Assembly (NCBI GenBank): GCA_023105745.1
Contig: JALGQZ010000001.1
Coordinates: 49,785,662-49,849,661 of the forward strand
Direction of reading: 5' to 3'
Length of the DNA stretch: 64,000 nt
Origin: Austropuccinia psidii
Taxonomy: Eukaryota > Basidiomycota > Pucciniomycetes > Pucciniales > Sphaerophragmiaceae
Numbering within the stretch: position 1 is the first letter of the stretch; every line of letters starts with the position of its first letter. Positions 1 through 11,380 of this stretch are shown here, in pieces. A program made the translations under genes and the position numbers. The notes under the pieces were generated by a model. The model was not told the DNA's origin. It searched no databases and was given only the letters and a program-made list of their open reading frames with translations.

Positions 1-1558
1 TATGCACTTTTTTGGTCAATGCATATATTCATGGCTTTCAGCTAATATCTCTTGAAATATACAAGATAGAGTGTTAAAACAAAAGGAGAGTCACCACCTA
101 ATTACTGTAAAATAAAATATATGAACTTTATTTCACAAGCTATAAACAAGGTTACAACTTGTAAAGGTTTATTGGACAAAATCACTGGAGCGGTTGACCA
201 CTTTGCTGGATAGTGGTCCAAACTTAAAAGAATTGGATATTCAGACTCTAATAGTTCATACATGAAGAATGATTTAATCTTTATTATAATATTCAAGGTA
301 TAAGCCCTTGAAGTCAAGGTTTGAAGTTTAAAATATTAAATTTCAACAGAAAAGATGAGTTACAAGAAAAATCATCAAAAATAGAGTTTCGATGATGTAA
401 TGAAATGCTCTTGGAAATTTTATACAGACATGGAAAGCTATCAGAATTTACTCTCAGAATAGCTGTAGCGTGTATAACCTGGACGTTATTAATGATCCAA
501 GTCTAAGCTTAAAATTTATCATTTATGATCACTCACTGTAATCTTACTTTAAGTTTAACAGTTATATAAGTGATGAAACTGGTGAATACTATTAGATTAT
601 TATTAATACTAACAAAATACACGAATCTTAGGCTTCTTCCAAGCCTATGATGTCATCAAACTTAGAGTTATATTGATTACTCTAAATAATGGCATAATAA
701 TGAGCTGAGATGGTTTCATCATGCCGTACTCATCACTAAACCTTAAAATACTGATCATTTCCAGTGTATACCATCAGTACACGTCTATTAGAAGCCTACT
801 GGACTCTAGAAGTGAGTTATTTACTATAAATAAAGCTCCTTTCACTCTATTGTTGCCTCAGACGCATAAAAAACAATAAAACAACTAAATGAAAAGGTAA
901 AATCTTTATTCTTTGTATATAAATCTTGTATATTATCAAAGACAAAGGTAATATTTATTATAATCATCATTCTTGATGTGATTACTTCAATTGTTCACTT
1001 GTTTTGTTATAATTCTCTTAAAAACCTCATTTCCATGTAAAATCAAGAAAATTTGTAATTTCTCTTATTTTTATTTGTAAATACAATTTATAAAAGGTAT
1101 ATTTACATAATTTGGTGTAAATTCTTCCAAAAACATTATATTTAGTGTCAAGAGTAGGTTATTTTCTCTTATTATAATGATTTCCTATATTATTACTATT
1201 AATAATTCTTCTATTAATGTAAATAGTATTTATATCAACATATAACTTTAATAAAAGTAATATTTTAGTTATTAGTTATTTTTTTAATAAAAAACATTTT
1301 TTAGGCCTTTATTATTTGTTGGTAACAATAATAAAGTGCTTTTAAATATATTAATTATTAAATACTAATATATTTATTTATTATATGATTCTTTCATAAT
1401 ATAAATTATATTACTATATTTATTTATTAATATAATTATTTTTTTCAAAATAATTACAATAATTCTTTATTATTATAATTATTCTTATCTTATTTATTTA
1501 TTTATTTATACAGACATTCAGAGTACAAGAAGTGAAATATTAGTAATTTTTACTTTTT
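1..1558 (+). repeat. B-type LTR fragment (Ty3), 3' two thirds
   Basis: This stretch aligns by eye, block for block, with the interior and 3' part of the full B LTRs at 27032-29054 and 50857-52885: the 'tatgcac..ttggtcaa' start, the 'cagaaaagatgagttacaag' block near 350, the 'cctcagacgcat' block near 855 and the very AT-rich tail. It lacks the final 40-50 bp that end CCTTACA. It stops abruptly in 'tttttactttttag' where an A-type LTR fragment begins. It is diverged from the other B copies, so it is old. It probably belongs to an element reaching in from left of the window. No gene seen inside. Confidence 0.8.
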
Positions 1559-1820
1559 AGAGCTTCATTTTGAATACATATTTGCTGGGGTTAAGCCTCT
1601 TCCTCTGGATTTGAGATGAGTGGTTAAAATTAATGTTTATGCTCAGCAACAATCTTGAGGAGGAATAACTTTGAAATTATTTGTCCTATGATGATGTGAT
1701 TTTTATAGTTGGAAAGAGATGAATTTCCCCTTTCTTTTGATACCTTCTGAGCTGGTTTGTCTTAGCTCCATGTTTTTATGGTATCATTCTTGTACTCTGG
1801 TTATGACCCACAGTCTGACA
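1559..1820 (-). repeat. A-type LTR fragment (3' LTR of element A1)
   Basis: The last 260 bp, in plus coordinates, of the A LTR (compare 16805-17105). It ends in the boundary sequence '..cagtctgaca', which on the minus strand is the LTR start TGTCAG. The other roughly 1.1 kb of the LTR is missing, and the break coincides with the break in the neighbouring B LTR, so one deletion probably removed parts of both. A polypurine tract and integrase coding sequence follow directly on its right. Confidence 0.85.
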
Positions 1821-2990
1821 TACCCTCCCTCCAAAAAAGGCTCATCATTTATGAGACTGTTCATTCCTCCTAGGGGCCCTGAATATCCTCAGATGAGGAT
1901 TCCCATGTGGTATGTCATCCTCTGGCAACCATTTATCTTTGTCTGCTGTCTGGCTTTTAATCTAACCAAATATTATCTTTGGTATTTACCATTCGATTTA
2001 ATCTTCCTGGCTTTGATGATCTTCTTCACAGGTCCAATGGAGTCCTCCACTTCCACTATGTCTGGTGGAGTGGTAGTATTCTTTCTGGAGGTGAACTTGT
2101 CCTCTCCTGTCCGGAAGTATGGTTTGACCAGACTCACTGGGAATACTTGGTGTTTCCTGGATAATTCCTCTGTGAGTCTAACCTACACTGCATTCTTCCC
2201 TATCAGCTTAATGGTAGTGAAGGGCCCAACAAATGAACCTCTCATTTTCTTTGGTCCCTTGGGGTTATTGAAGTTGAGTTTAGACACTAGCACCTGGTCC
2301 CCTTTTTTGAAGTCAGGTTCCATACGTGTCTTGTCATAAATCTGCTTGCTGTAATCCTTAGCTTCAGCTATGAACTTAGCAGCTGTGTCACAAGATCTCT
2401 TCCACATATCATGGAAGTCCTTGGCTGTTGGGTGGATATTTAGAATATATTCCTTCAGGTGATCCACAGGAAACAGGGGGTTCCACCCTTTTTCTAACAG
2501 TGAGAGTTATTTCCCTATGTAGAGTGCTGGCTTGTGTTGTATGCCAGTTGGAATGCAGGTAGAACTGTAACCCAGTCATGGGTATATCCTTCATGCTCTT
2601 TATATTCAATTCCAAATGCACAGAACCTTATAATGACTTCCTCCATTGTTTGGATCATCATTTCAGACAAACCATCTGTCTGTGGATGGTAAGCTGTAGA
2701 AAATGAAAGTTTTGTTCCAAGAATGTCAAAGAAGTGGATCCAAAATTCTGATGTTAGTTTTGGGTCCCTATCACTGATTTTAATTTTTGGGACACCACTT
2801 GCGGATATTATGTTATTCCAGTATAACAAGGCTGTATCCCTCTCTGTGTCCTCCTTGCCACATGGTAGGAATCTGAAACTTTTACTATACCTATCAACTA
2901 TGACCAGGAAAGAATTGAAGTTTTTCTTGCCTCCTGGGACTAGTCCTGTGACCCAGTCCATTTTGGCAGTTTCCCATGGGTGTTTGGGTC
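1821..2990 (-). pseudogene. Ty3 integrase C-terminal half and decayed chromodomain, element A1
   Basis: Minus-strand pol remnant. A polypurine tract (GGAGGGAGGG, about 1821-1840) touches the LTR. Reading leftward from 2990: the integrase core with [11 protein letters not shown], the second catalytic Asp in SDRDPK, and the third catalytic Glu in the stretch after AYHPQTDG (here LSEMM, LAERM in sister copies). Then the GPY-type module (EPDFKKGDQVLVS, GSFVGPFT) and a chromodomain that can no longer be read cleanly. A frameshift plus stops near 2470-2520 separate core and C-terminus. The product would have inserted element cDNA into chromatin. It is interrupted on its right by a solo LTR and resumes at 4905. 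Clearly dead. Confidence 0.85.
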
Positions 2991-4904
2991 TGTAAGATGT
3001 GTCTATGAAACTGTTGATAATATTACTATTAATCAACAGTACTATGACTGTTCTTATTAAATATGATAATAAAAAATTATTCTAACCACAATTCAATAAT
3101 TAAAGAATTATTTCTTTTACATTCTATACACAACTAGTGATTATAACAGTACGCAGTAATTGTCTACAAGAATCAATCACAAGAAGAATTTAATAATAAA
3201 AACTGCTGTATTAAAATAATAAAATAATTTTAATATACAATTATCTTTTACAGAATAACTATAAATATAACTCTTGAAGAAAACATATACTAGAGAAAAA
3301 CTTTAAGAATTAAGATAAATCACTCACTGTTAATCCAATGAACCTTTTAGAAGATTGTAGAGAGATTTGAAATAGAATTGTGGATTTAATGGATCAAAAA
3401 CTGATTGTATAGCAATATTACAGAAATATACAGTTGATTTATATGATTTCACGTCTTTATGATTGATTCTGAAAAATTTAAAACACTTAAGAAAAGATTT
3501 ACCTAATACTTACTTGTTGGTACTAAAGGTATAATTGAATAGTGTGATGATTTGGAAAAAACAGCAAGAGGAGGCCTCTTTTAAATCTATAACTTCTCAC
3601 AGAGGCATGCCATGAATCAAACTGAAAAACCAGTGAGTAAGAAAAATATAACCCTTTTTGTGTTATTGATTGCATCATTAGTTGTCACATGAGATTATCA
3701 TAATTACTTAATGGGTGCTTTTACCTGACCACCAACCCATTTATGGTTAAGAATAAAATTAGTAACAACTTTAAATATTCATTCATTTCAAAAAAAAATT
3801 ATTCCTCAAAGCTATCAATGTTATTGGAAATTTCATCATGGAGTGTATTTTGTGTGAACTTTTAAAGATTCAGTATTTCACGTGGAATCATCAAAAATGG
3901 ACTGTAAGGAAATTATTGAGCTTTAAGTATAAAAGTACAATTATTTTTGGTTTTCATATGAATTTTACGGTTCTCAATTCGTCCTGAAATTTTCAGAAAG
4001 ATTCATTTAGAATTGTATTTTTAATGAAATTTTGAAGTTTTTACCTCATTTCTATGTAGAATTGCAAATAGCAGTATATGGCTGGTTTCTATGGGGTAAA
4101 TCAATAGATACTAGTCCAAAAAGGGTTTTAACTCTTTTTTGGGGGTTTATCCATGCAAATTCATCAATACTTGACATGGTTACCAGAGTCTAAGTTGCTC
4201 TTTACCTCCTTGGCACGTCAAAATAGCAGCTTATTTGGTATTTTCTTATGATATAATGAAATGTTTACTTGGTAACCAAGTTCCCAAAGGTTTTGAGTTT
4301 AATAATTAGGTCAATATCAGCCATGTATTCAATCTTTGGAGCTATCTATGCCTCAGAGGTCTCATAAGTTGGGTACTCTGGCTCTCTTTGATGTCTTTTG
4401 TGCCCTCTAGCTATTTTCATGTCAAAAATAGAGATTCAGGCTCAAAGACTGATATTCACTATGGGTGTACCAAAAGTGCATATACAATTACCATAAGATT
4501 AAGTGCCCAAAAAATGCATAACACTATTCTTAGTGTATATGTAACATGGGATTTCTCACCTTCCCATTACTTTGGCATGAAATTGGGAAAAACAAAGGTT
4601 TTCATGGACCTTTTATGTGGTATTGATGATGTGGCTTCAAAGTATTTTCCATATTAACACATAAAAGAGTTGATATGAGTTTCTTCTCCCTATGGAGCTA
4701 CCATAGGTAAAGCTTTGTGTAGAATCCAAATCTGGCCTTAAATTCATGGATTGAATTACTCAATAAAAAGTTATTCATCTTCTCTCAAATCAAAAATGAT
4801 GAATTTTGTATATATGCATTACTTATGGGTTATGCATAGTTGAGAGTTTTTTTTAAGATAATTGTGCCCTATTTGGGTATGTAAAATATAACTCAAGGCT
4901 CACA
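2991..4904 (-). mobile_element. solo LTR, C type, TSD GGGTC
   Basis: A complete 1.9-kb C-type LTR. In plus orientation it starts TGTAAGATGTG and ends AAGGCTCACA, so the minus-strand LTR runs TGTGAGCCTT...CATCTTACA. It is flanked by the 5-bp repeat GGGTC (2986-2990 and 4905-4909), the usual Ty3 integration footprint. Both sides are contiguous integrase sequence of element A1, which proves a later insertion. There is no internal coding region, so the element was reduced to a solo LTR by recombination between its two LTRs. Confidence 0.93.
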
Positions 4905-5165
4905 GGGTCCTTCTGTGTGTTGAAGTAGCCCATATTTCTTCCCATGCTGTCTGTTGTCCTTTTGGCATATTTCACAATTGATGATATATTTACCAAACTC
5001 TTGTTACCATTTGGGCCACCAAGCTGTGCTTGCTACCCTCTTTCTGGTCCTGTCTTAACTCATGTGTCCCATATAGGGGCAGTCATGAAATTCTTGCAGG
5101 ATCCGGGATATGTGGTCCCTATCTATCAGCATGAGGGCACGTTTATGGTTCCTTATTGTCATATT
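4905..5165 (-). pseudogene. Ty3 integrase N-terminal zinc-finger region, element A1 (continued)
   Basis: Continuation of A1 beyond the solo LTR. The plus strand parallels 18275-18540 of the better preserved copy A2 ('ttgaagtagcccatatttcttcccatg', 'gggccaccaagctgtgcttgctaccctct', 'tgtcccatataggggcagtcatg'). Read on the minus strand this covers the integrase zinc-binding domain (His-rich part, then C-x2-C) up to the core. Homology fades near 5165 in an AT microsatellite. The RNase H, RT and gag parts of A1 are absent from the window. Confidence 0.8.
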
Positions 5166-8100
5166 ATATATATATATCAATTAAAAATTACCAAAGCGTA
5201 CTTAATATTCAAGCTTTGACCTGTCTTCAATGGATTCATAGTATGTTTTATTGACAATTGGAATTCCCTCAATCTATGATTTTTTCTAATCACACCAAAT
5301 TTTCAAATCTATAAACAAACAAACATTTTCTAAGATTAAAGATTTCATTATAAAAATGTATCTTTCCTTTGTATTTTGGGTGTGGAACAATAAATCAAAG
5401 CTGAAATTTAGTTTTTAGAATCCATAAAACTTTATTAAAATTGAAGATTTTCTACAAGAAATGTGTTACTCACCCCTTTTAAAGGGCATAGTATGCTGAG
5501 AAAGTCTTATGTTATATTGAAAATCAAGGCTGGTATGATAATTAAAAAAATCAATTTGAAGAAATTGATACTCTCTGATAGAATTTGAGATCCTTTATTC
5601 CTCATATTTTCTATTACATTCCCATTAAGCCATTTTTGATAAATTATTTCAAAGGTCATTTCCATTTTTTTTGGAAACAAAACGTTTTGTTGTTTTTGCC
5701 CTTTTTCATGTAACATATAAAATAAACTTGGAAATTTGTAATGGTAATAATGTTTAATATTCCAAGGAGAAAATTCCATTTGTGTTAGAAACATCACATG
5801 AAAAATGAGAAGTTTATAAGTAGAAAACATTTTCCATCAATAATTTTGAATTTCTCATACAAATACCTGACCCTGATAAGCCTAATTAATTAGCAAAGAG
5901 CTATTTTGGATAGAAATTGATATTGATATTTTATATCATCAATTGATCTTAGGATGATTTTCAGGAAAATTGCATATATTGGTAAATGGAGGTTCAAAAC
6001 AGCTCTCAGGAAAAGTAATATTGAAGAGGAATTTATTCATTTGTTTAGATTCAAAATTGAAAATAAATGATTTCGTCAAATGTTGATTACTCTATCAAAA
6101 AATATAAAGACATTCACAAAATATCTAGAGAAAAATATATAGTCAAGATTTCAAATTATAACTCTGAATTAATTGAACTATCTTAATCCTGAGGATTGTA
6201 TTAATCACTTCAGAATTCTTACATTTTTATAAAAAATGAGCCCCTTTTATTTAATTTATAAGTTGGAAGCAAGCATTTTATAGCAAGGGTGATCACATAT
6301 ACTTGTTGATACTTGAACTAAGTTCACTATCTTGAAAGTTAATAAATATCAAAAAACCTTTTAGTAATTCTATATGAAAGCTAATAACTAGGAATATTCT
6401 GGCTGGATTGTGTAATATGAAAAAGAAATGTTGATCTCATATCCTTTAGCTACAGTAATTTTTCATCTTTATCCAGATTGAATGTGTAATATTTATATGA
6501 GAATTTTATGAAAATTTTGTAAAAACTGTGTTAAATTTTCTTTCCTTATTGAACTTAAAGCTTTTAAAATAGAATTTTAATGCCTGGATCACAGTTTTAT
6601 AAAAAAGATACATCATTCTGCACCCACAAGCCTATCTAAAACATTACTTCAAGAAAATTATTCTTTAAATAATGGTAATATACTCTGAATAATAGGGTAT
6701 TATACCTTTTTTCTCACGGGATATCATATAAGAAATGTAAAGTTTATTTTAAGATAATCCTATTCCTCTTTTAGTATGAACAGGAGGTAATAGTTCCTTA
6801 TTTTGTTTCTCAAAGTATTTTTAGCTGAAGTGTTAGCTACATTCCTTTATTATTGTTGAATAAATCTCAAAAGCAAAGTGACTATAATTTATCAAAGTAT
6901 ATTAGAATAAAATAAATGTGAAATATTTGATAAATTCAAAACTTATAAAAAATTTGTCTGTTTTTTCAATCAATTTCTCCATAGAATTTTTGAGTTTCGA
7001 GTTGAAAGGGAGATTAATGAATTTATAGCTGATAAAAGTAATTATGAATTTCATTAATAAGAATAGAAATTATATGTGAATATTCAACTTTTAGAAGCAG
7101 AAAAACATTTATGGTGTTGACCAGAAATTCAATTTTGTATTTTATAGTAAATAAAACTAATAAATGGTCAACCCATAAATCGTAGATTTCAGAATTCCTT
7201 TCTTACAAACCAAATGCATGAGATTCTATGGTCGTTAAATATTTTCCACCTATAAAGAAATTAGAACAGAGATTAAAATAACAAAAATTCTGAAATTGAT
7301 TGGCTTCTTAATTTAGTATCAACTCATTATAAGGGTCCCACCACAGAACTATTATATTTCGCAAATCCAAATAACGCTGTGATAGAAATTTTCATTCAGT
7401 TTTCAAAGTAACTTCGAGTAATCAACCTCAACAAGTTTCTGTGATTTTTTTTTAATAATATGACTGCAAGCATTTCTTGAAAGCTTTGATATTTTGGTAT
7501 TTCTGACAGAAGGAAATTTTCTCATCTTTCATTCAATCTTATGTCCACTAATATGAAAATGAATACTGACTTGATAATTCTTTTTAATTCTGTAATCATT
7601 TAATGAAAACAGCATATGAGTGCTCATCAAATTGGTACCATTTGACCTGCACTAATGATTATATCAATAGTACTGTGTGGAAAATTTAGAAAGAGAAAAA
7701 TTTTAGTCCTTTTTTTGATAGTCAGAGAGGTCGAATTTGTGGAAAAATATCAAATTCTGAGATAATAGTGAGTACCTTGGGAGCTATATAAGCTGTTTAA
7801 CAACAGAGACACATGAAAAAACTTACAAAACATTAAAACATTACACTGCATGCAAATTTTCGTTTATGGAAACTCAGGTCATAGATAAAATAATAATTAC
7901 GATTTTCTTTATGAGATATATATATGCATTTTCAAATAATATTGTCCTTTTTAATTAAGCTTACTTTGATCAGTAATGTGGGATCGTTAGGTTTTCCTAT
8001 TTTTTCCCTAACAGAGGGCTTAGGTTAAGGTTTTATTGAAGCCAGTTTTGATGGGTTTGGTGCCCATAATAAGTTACGGACTGATTAGAACATTTTCCTT

Positions 8101-8234
8101 TAGCTTGCTTACAGATTTCAGCAGACAAAGATACTCGAGGATGAGACGGTTCTGTCTGTTTCAAAAACTATGCATCAAAAATTGAAGTATAAAACAGGCC
8201 TTTGTATAAGCTAATTGAGTCCAACTAACTATAA
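5166..8234. other. AT-rich spacer, no gene recognised
   Basis: About 3 kb of AT-rich sequence with stops in all frames. The longest open frame (107 codons, minus strand near 5507-5830) is made of Phe, Ile, Lys and Asn codons and shows no domain, so I treat it as chance. I see no LTR boundary, tRNA or repeat shared with the rest of the window. It may be ancient unrecognisable transposon or genuine intergenic DNA. Confidence 0.5.
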
Positions 8235-8334
8235 TCCGAGTTAGTTCAACGGTAGAATAGTGCATCAATGGAAAAACTAAATATCATTGATTGCATGAAA
8301 AGCTAATGATGGGGGTGTGACTCCCTCACTCGGA
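8235..8334 (+). tRNA. tRNA-like sequence with intron-like insert, probably a pseudogene
   Basis: A perfect 7-bp acceptor stem (TCCGAGT / ACTCGGA) brackets 100 nt. The D arm is good (GTTC-AACGGTA-GAAT, a box A match), and the T stem is GGGGG/CCCTC. The T loop is TGTGACT instead of the TTCGACT kept in the sister copy at 9451, so box B is damaged. The anticodon region is too long and contains an internal hairpin (ATCAATG / CATTGAT), as expected of an intron. CATCA can pair with TAATG as a weakened anticodon stem. I cannot assign an isotype. No T run follows directly. Either a decayed intron-containing tRNA gene or a tRNA-derived repeat. Confidence 0.6.
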
Positions 8335-8438
8335 TTTATTCTATTGGAAATCTCTTTTTCGATGACAGTCAAAACTTTCATTCAAAATTTTCAGAGTCTC
8401 AGCGAGCTGAATTTTGAATGGAATTTGAGATAAAAAAG
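8335..8438. repeat. spacer with short inverted repeat between two opposed tRNA-like sequences
   Basis: The 104 bp between the two convergent tRNA-like units contains its own imperfect inverted repeat: 'cattcaaaattttcag' against 'ctgaattttgaatg', centred near 8405. The whole block 8235-8545 can therefore fold back on itself at several levels. Confidence 0.6.
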
Positions 8439-8545
8439 TCCAAGTGAGGGAGTCAAACCCCCTGTCATCAGCTTTTCATGCAATCAATGATATTTACTTT
8501 TTCCATTGATGCACCACAAGCAGTTATATTCTAAACTAACTCGGT
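8439..8545 (-). tRNA. tRNA-like sequence, inverted partner of 8235-8334, probably a pseudogene
   Basis: On the minus strand it begins ACCGAGTTAGTT and ends CTCACTTGGA, with T arm GGGGG-TTTGACT-CCCTC. It shares the long intron-like hairpin and the AAAAGCT block with the copy at 8235. Here CATCA pairs perfectly with TGATG, giving a better anticodon stem. The D arm has lost CAACGG and gained about 13 nt (reading TAACTGCTTGTGG), so it cannot fold normally. A run of six T follows the 3' end, a typical RNA polymerase III stop. Isotype not assigned. Confidence 0.6.
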
Positions 8546-9450
8546 TCTTATTGGTATTTGGTTTATGGCTTACAATTTCTCAGTATTATTGCGTCCATTC
8601 TCATATAGACAATGAAGATTTTTAACTTATTATATTCATAATAAAAATTCTGTAATTCCAGAGCCAAACTGCCAAGAGGAAGGTCACACTCCATCATTTT
8701 ATTCCAGAAATAACTATCATTATCATAAGCTCTTTCTTCCGATGACCATCCCTAACTACCCATGTTGTTTAAAGAACAATTTGGCTTAATAACTCCCACT
8801 ATCTGATTCCAACAAAATTCAACTTTACTTTAAGGTAGTTAAAACAATATGATACAGCTTGATTTGCTCAAGGTACAGAAACCTAAGTTCTGTGCTATTA
8901 CTATATTTCTAAACCTACTGAAGCAAATATCAATACTATTTTTACTGAAACAAAACTTTTAGTGAGCTCAAATTACTCTAATCTTATAGATACTATGTGA
9001 TTGTCATAAATTAAAATTATTCCTTCCCTCTTTTTTGTGGTAGAGGTGGGGCTCACAGGGATATATATTGAACATAACTTTATCCAGGAGTTTGTGTTGA
9101 TTGTGTCAATTTTGGTATAAAAAAGTGTGATGAAAGAAGATACAAAGTCAACCTTCAGGCTTTGGGGTAATAACAGGAAAGAGATTCTTAAAAGAAATGT
9201 AAGGTGTTTTCATTATAACTGATATTATTTAGATTTCAGATCCACAAAATACAAAGAAAGATTTCTCTGCATAATTTCCAATCCAAGATTTCATGAGGCA
9301 GAAAGTGAATTCTATAAAATGAAGGGTATTTTATCACCAGTTTTATTGAAGAAAAGTTCTAATGGAAAGGGATCTTTCAGATTGGTCTTCAGGAGTCATA
9401 GAAAGACGCTCGATGAATCTTATTAAAATTATAAGTTGTTGGAAAAATTC
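8546..9450. other. AT-rich spacer, nothing recognised
   Basis: About 0.9 kb between the opposed tRNA-like pair and the interrupted tRNA-like gene. No open frame, LTR boundary or inverted repeat stands out. Confidence 0.5.
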
Positions 9451-9543
9451 ACCGAGTGAGGGAGTCGAACCCCCATCCACAGCTCTACAAGCCCCTGAAT
9501 GTTTTCGAGTTCATTCAAGTTTGAAAGGCAGTCATTCTACCGT

Positions 9544-9606
9544 ACCACCAGCAAACAGCTGACCTGACCCGGGTCAGGTCACCCGGTCCTGAACCTGTCT
9601 TGACCA
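9544..9606 (+). repeat. left terminal inverted repeat with 20-bp perfect palindrome
   Basis: Begins ACCACCAGCAAACAGCTGAC and contains the perfect palindrome at 9561-9580 (GACCTGACCC mirrored). GC content is far above the surroundings. The nested palindrome would let each end fold separately and may be a protein-binding site. Confidence 0.85.
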
Positions 9607-9829
9607 CCACGTATGGAGGTATTGTACCATGTGCTGTGTAAGCGCACGGTGCTTAATTCTCCCTTTGAAAGTTTGAAATCTCAACGCTCCACAATTCCTA
9701 TGTCGAAAAAACTGTTTTCCATTGTTCCAGGTCCTTCATGGCTTTACCTCGTTTTTCATAACTCTCTCCAATATCTTTTCTGTTCACAATTTTTTTTAAA
9801 TCTAATCAAATCACTTTAGTCATTTTACA

Positions 9830-10734
9830 ATGAGCTTTCATGGTTACCCAAGAAACAACATCGACAACGAAAACAATCCATCAGAAATATCTCAAATTCT
9901 TCACACACAAAATCAATGTATCAATGAATTGAAAACTCAGCTCCAACATCGTGATCAGGAGGTTGAATCTCTACTTGCACAGGTGATGAATCTTCAAGTC
10001 CAATTTCGTCAATCTGCTAAACCATCCAAAAATTCCAAAGGTAAATCCAGTAAAAAAACAACCAAAGTCAACAATTCTCCTGCAACACCATCGGCGAACA
10101 GAAAAAAAACCAACCAAGGCAGCTCCAAAAATAAGTCAAAGTCTTTGTCTCAAAAACGTGCTTTAACACCTTCAGAAAACACCAAAAAAAGGCCCAATCA
10201 GCTTAGTATGAATGATATACCCGAAGGTTTTAAACCAACTAAAGTTAGTTTTTTATAGCTCTGATATTTCTCCCCGAGAGGAAATGATTCTGATTTTCTA
10301 TGCGAATTAAGAATGCATTTTTTGCACACATTAGAATTATGTGGGGGCTTATTTATGAAAAGTCGGTTCCTGTTGCACCTGATCCAACTCTTCTAAAGGA
10401 ATTTTACAATCGTTTTGATGATGTTGAAGAGATACAAGAAGTCACCAATAGTAGCACTTCCATTAAGTTGATACCTGAAACAGACGTAATTACCCTTAGA
10501 GGCACTAAGCCAGGAAGGAAGAAGGTTGGCCGAGCAATTGTTAACGTCCAAGAATTTTTCATTTTATATATCCAAGTACTTCTTGCAAAACTTGGAATAC
10601 GGAGATGGGCCCCCTCACTCGATGAACCGATTGACACTCTCTATAACGAAGCTTGCCGAATCAGCGCAATTAAGACCTTTCGACAGGTCATCTATGGATC
10701 AACCTTCAAACCCAATTTCGCATCAAAACACTGA
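9830..10734 (+). CDS. spliced gene 1 of the TIR element (exons 9830-10243, 10312-10734), unknown family
   Basis: Exon 1 starts at ATG 9830 and gives 138 residues: an N-terminal coiled-coil-like stretch rich in Gln and Glu (QCINELKTQLQHRD), then a Lys/Ser/Asn-rich disordered segment, then a short PEGFKPTK block. A 68-bp intron follows: donor GTTAGT at 10244, branch-like CTGAT near 10289, acceptor TTAAG at 10311. Phase is kept, and exon 2 continues with NAFFAHIRIMWGL, a globular-looking part of 140 residues (FYNRFDDVEEIQEV, AKLGIRRWAPSLDEP, LYNEACRISAIKTFRQV). From memory this resembles a large multicopy family of unknown function in rusts whose members run several hundred residues further, so this copy would be C-terminally cut where gene 2 begins. 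DNA binding is possible from the basic linker but unproven. Confidence 0.6.
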
Positions 10735-11103
10735 TGACAATTTCTGGGAGTTTCTCAGTGAACTTGATCTAAAAAAGACGGATCGCAAATTGAATTTTGA
10801 AGCAAGGGTGCAAAGATTCAAAACTCTAATGGCAATGATGGAAGCATCGAAACAAGATATGGTGAGATTGATTTGTTTTTACGATCTTTCTGTATTAAGT
10901 AGTTGCCTGATTTCTTTCAAATAATTCATAAGCCGTCTTCAGCTGTATCAAATGAAAATGGAGATGCATGCTGTAAAACATTGAATCAACAGCCGAAAAT
11001 AGGAGGTATTGTAGAAATGTTGAAAAAATTTCTACGTTTGAAACGTTTATTTCTTGGTTTCATCAGGAAAATATGTGTATGTGTTTTGGTATTTTCGCTC
11101 TAA
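10694..11103 (+). CDS. spliced gene 2 of the TIR element (exons 10694-10861, 10933-11103), unknown
   Basis: Starts at ATG 10694, inside the last 41 bp of gene 1 in another frame. Exon 1 gives 56 residues (TDDNFWEFLSELDL, FEARVQRFKTLMAMMEASKQD), mostly helical by composition. A 71-bp intron has donor GTGAGA (10862), branch-like CTGAT (about 10907) and acceptor TAAG (10932), in phase 0. Exon 2 gives 57 residues, with KIGGIVEMLKKFLRLKRL and a hydrophobic C-terminus. I do not recognise a family. The overlap with gene 1 suggests two gene pieces were joined, so these may be fragments captured by the transposon. A frameshifted continuation of gene 1 is the other reading. Confidence 0.5.
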
Positions 11104-11317
11104 CATTCAGCTTACTGACATTATCCTTTATGAAGGGTTACTAATATTTAGTCAACTTCGTTGTATTAAGTTGTGCCTGAATGAGTTTACATAGTTTAAA
11201 GTAGTGAAATATTTTGTAACCAAAGTTTTTTTCCCTTATTACACTGAAAATGAAGCCTCAAACCTTTCCTCAGTTGGTAGTACTAAGCAAACTGCGCATA
11301 TCATTAGCTTGAGCAAG

Positions 11318-11380
11318 TGTTCAGGACAGGGTCAGGATAGGGTGACCTGACCCGGATCAGGTCAGCTGTTTGCTGGTGGT
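11318..11380 (-). repeat. right terminal inverted repeat of the TIR element
   Basis: Reverse complement of 9544-9606: one mismatch in the outer 40 bp (the palindrome reads GACCTGATCC here, so it is no longer perfect), then about five mismatches in the inner 23 bp. Confidence 0.85.

Noticed and set aside
5507..5830. 107-codon minus-strand open frame in spacer
   Set aside because: Composition is what AT-rich random sequence gives (Phe, Ile, Lys, Asn, Met); no domain, intron signals or second copy.
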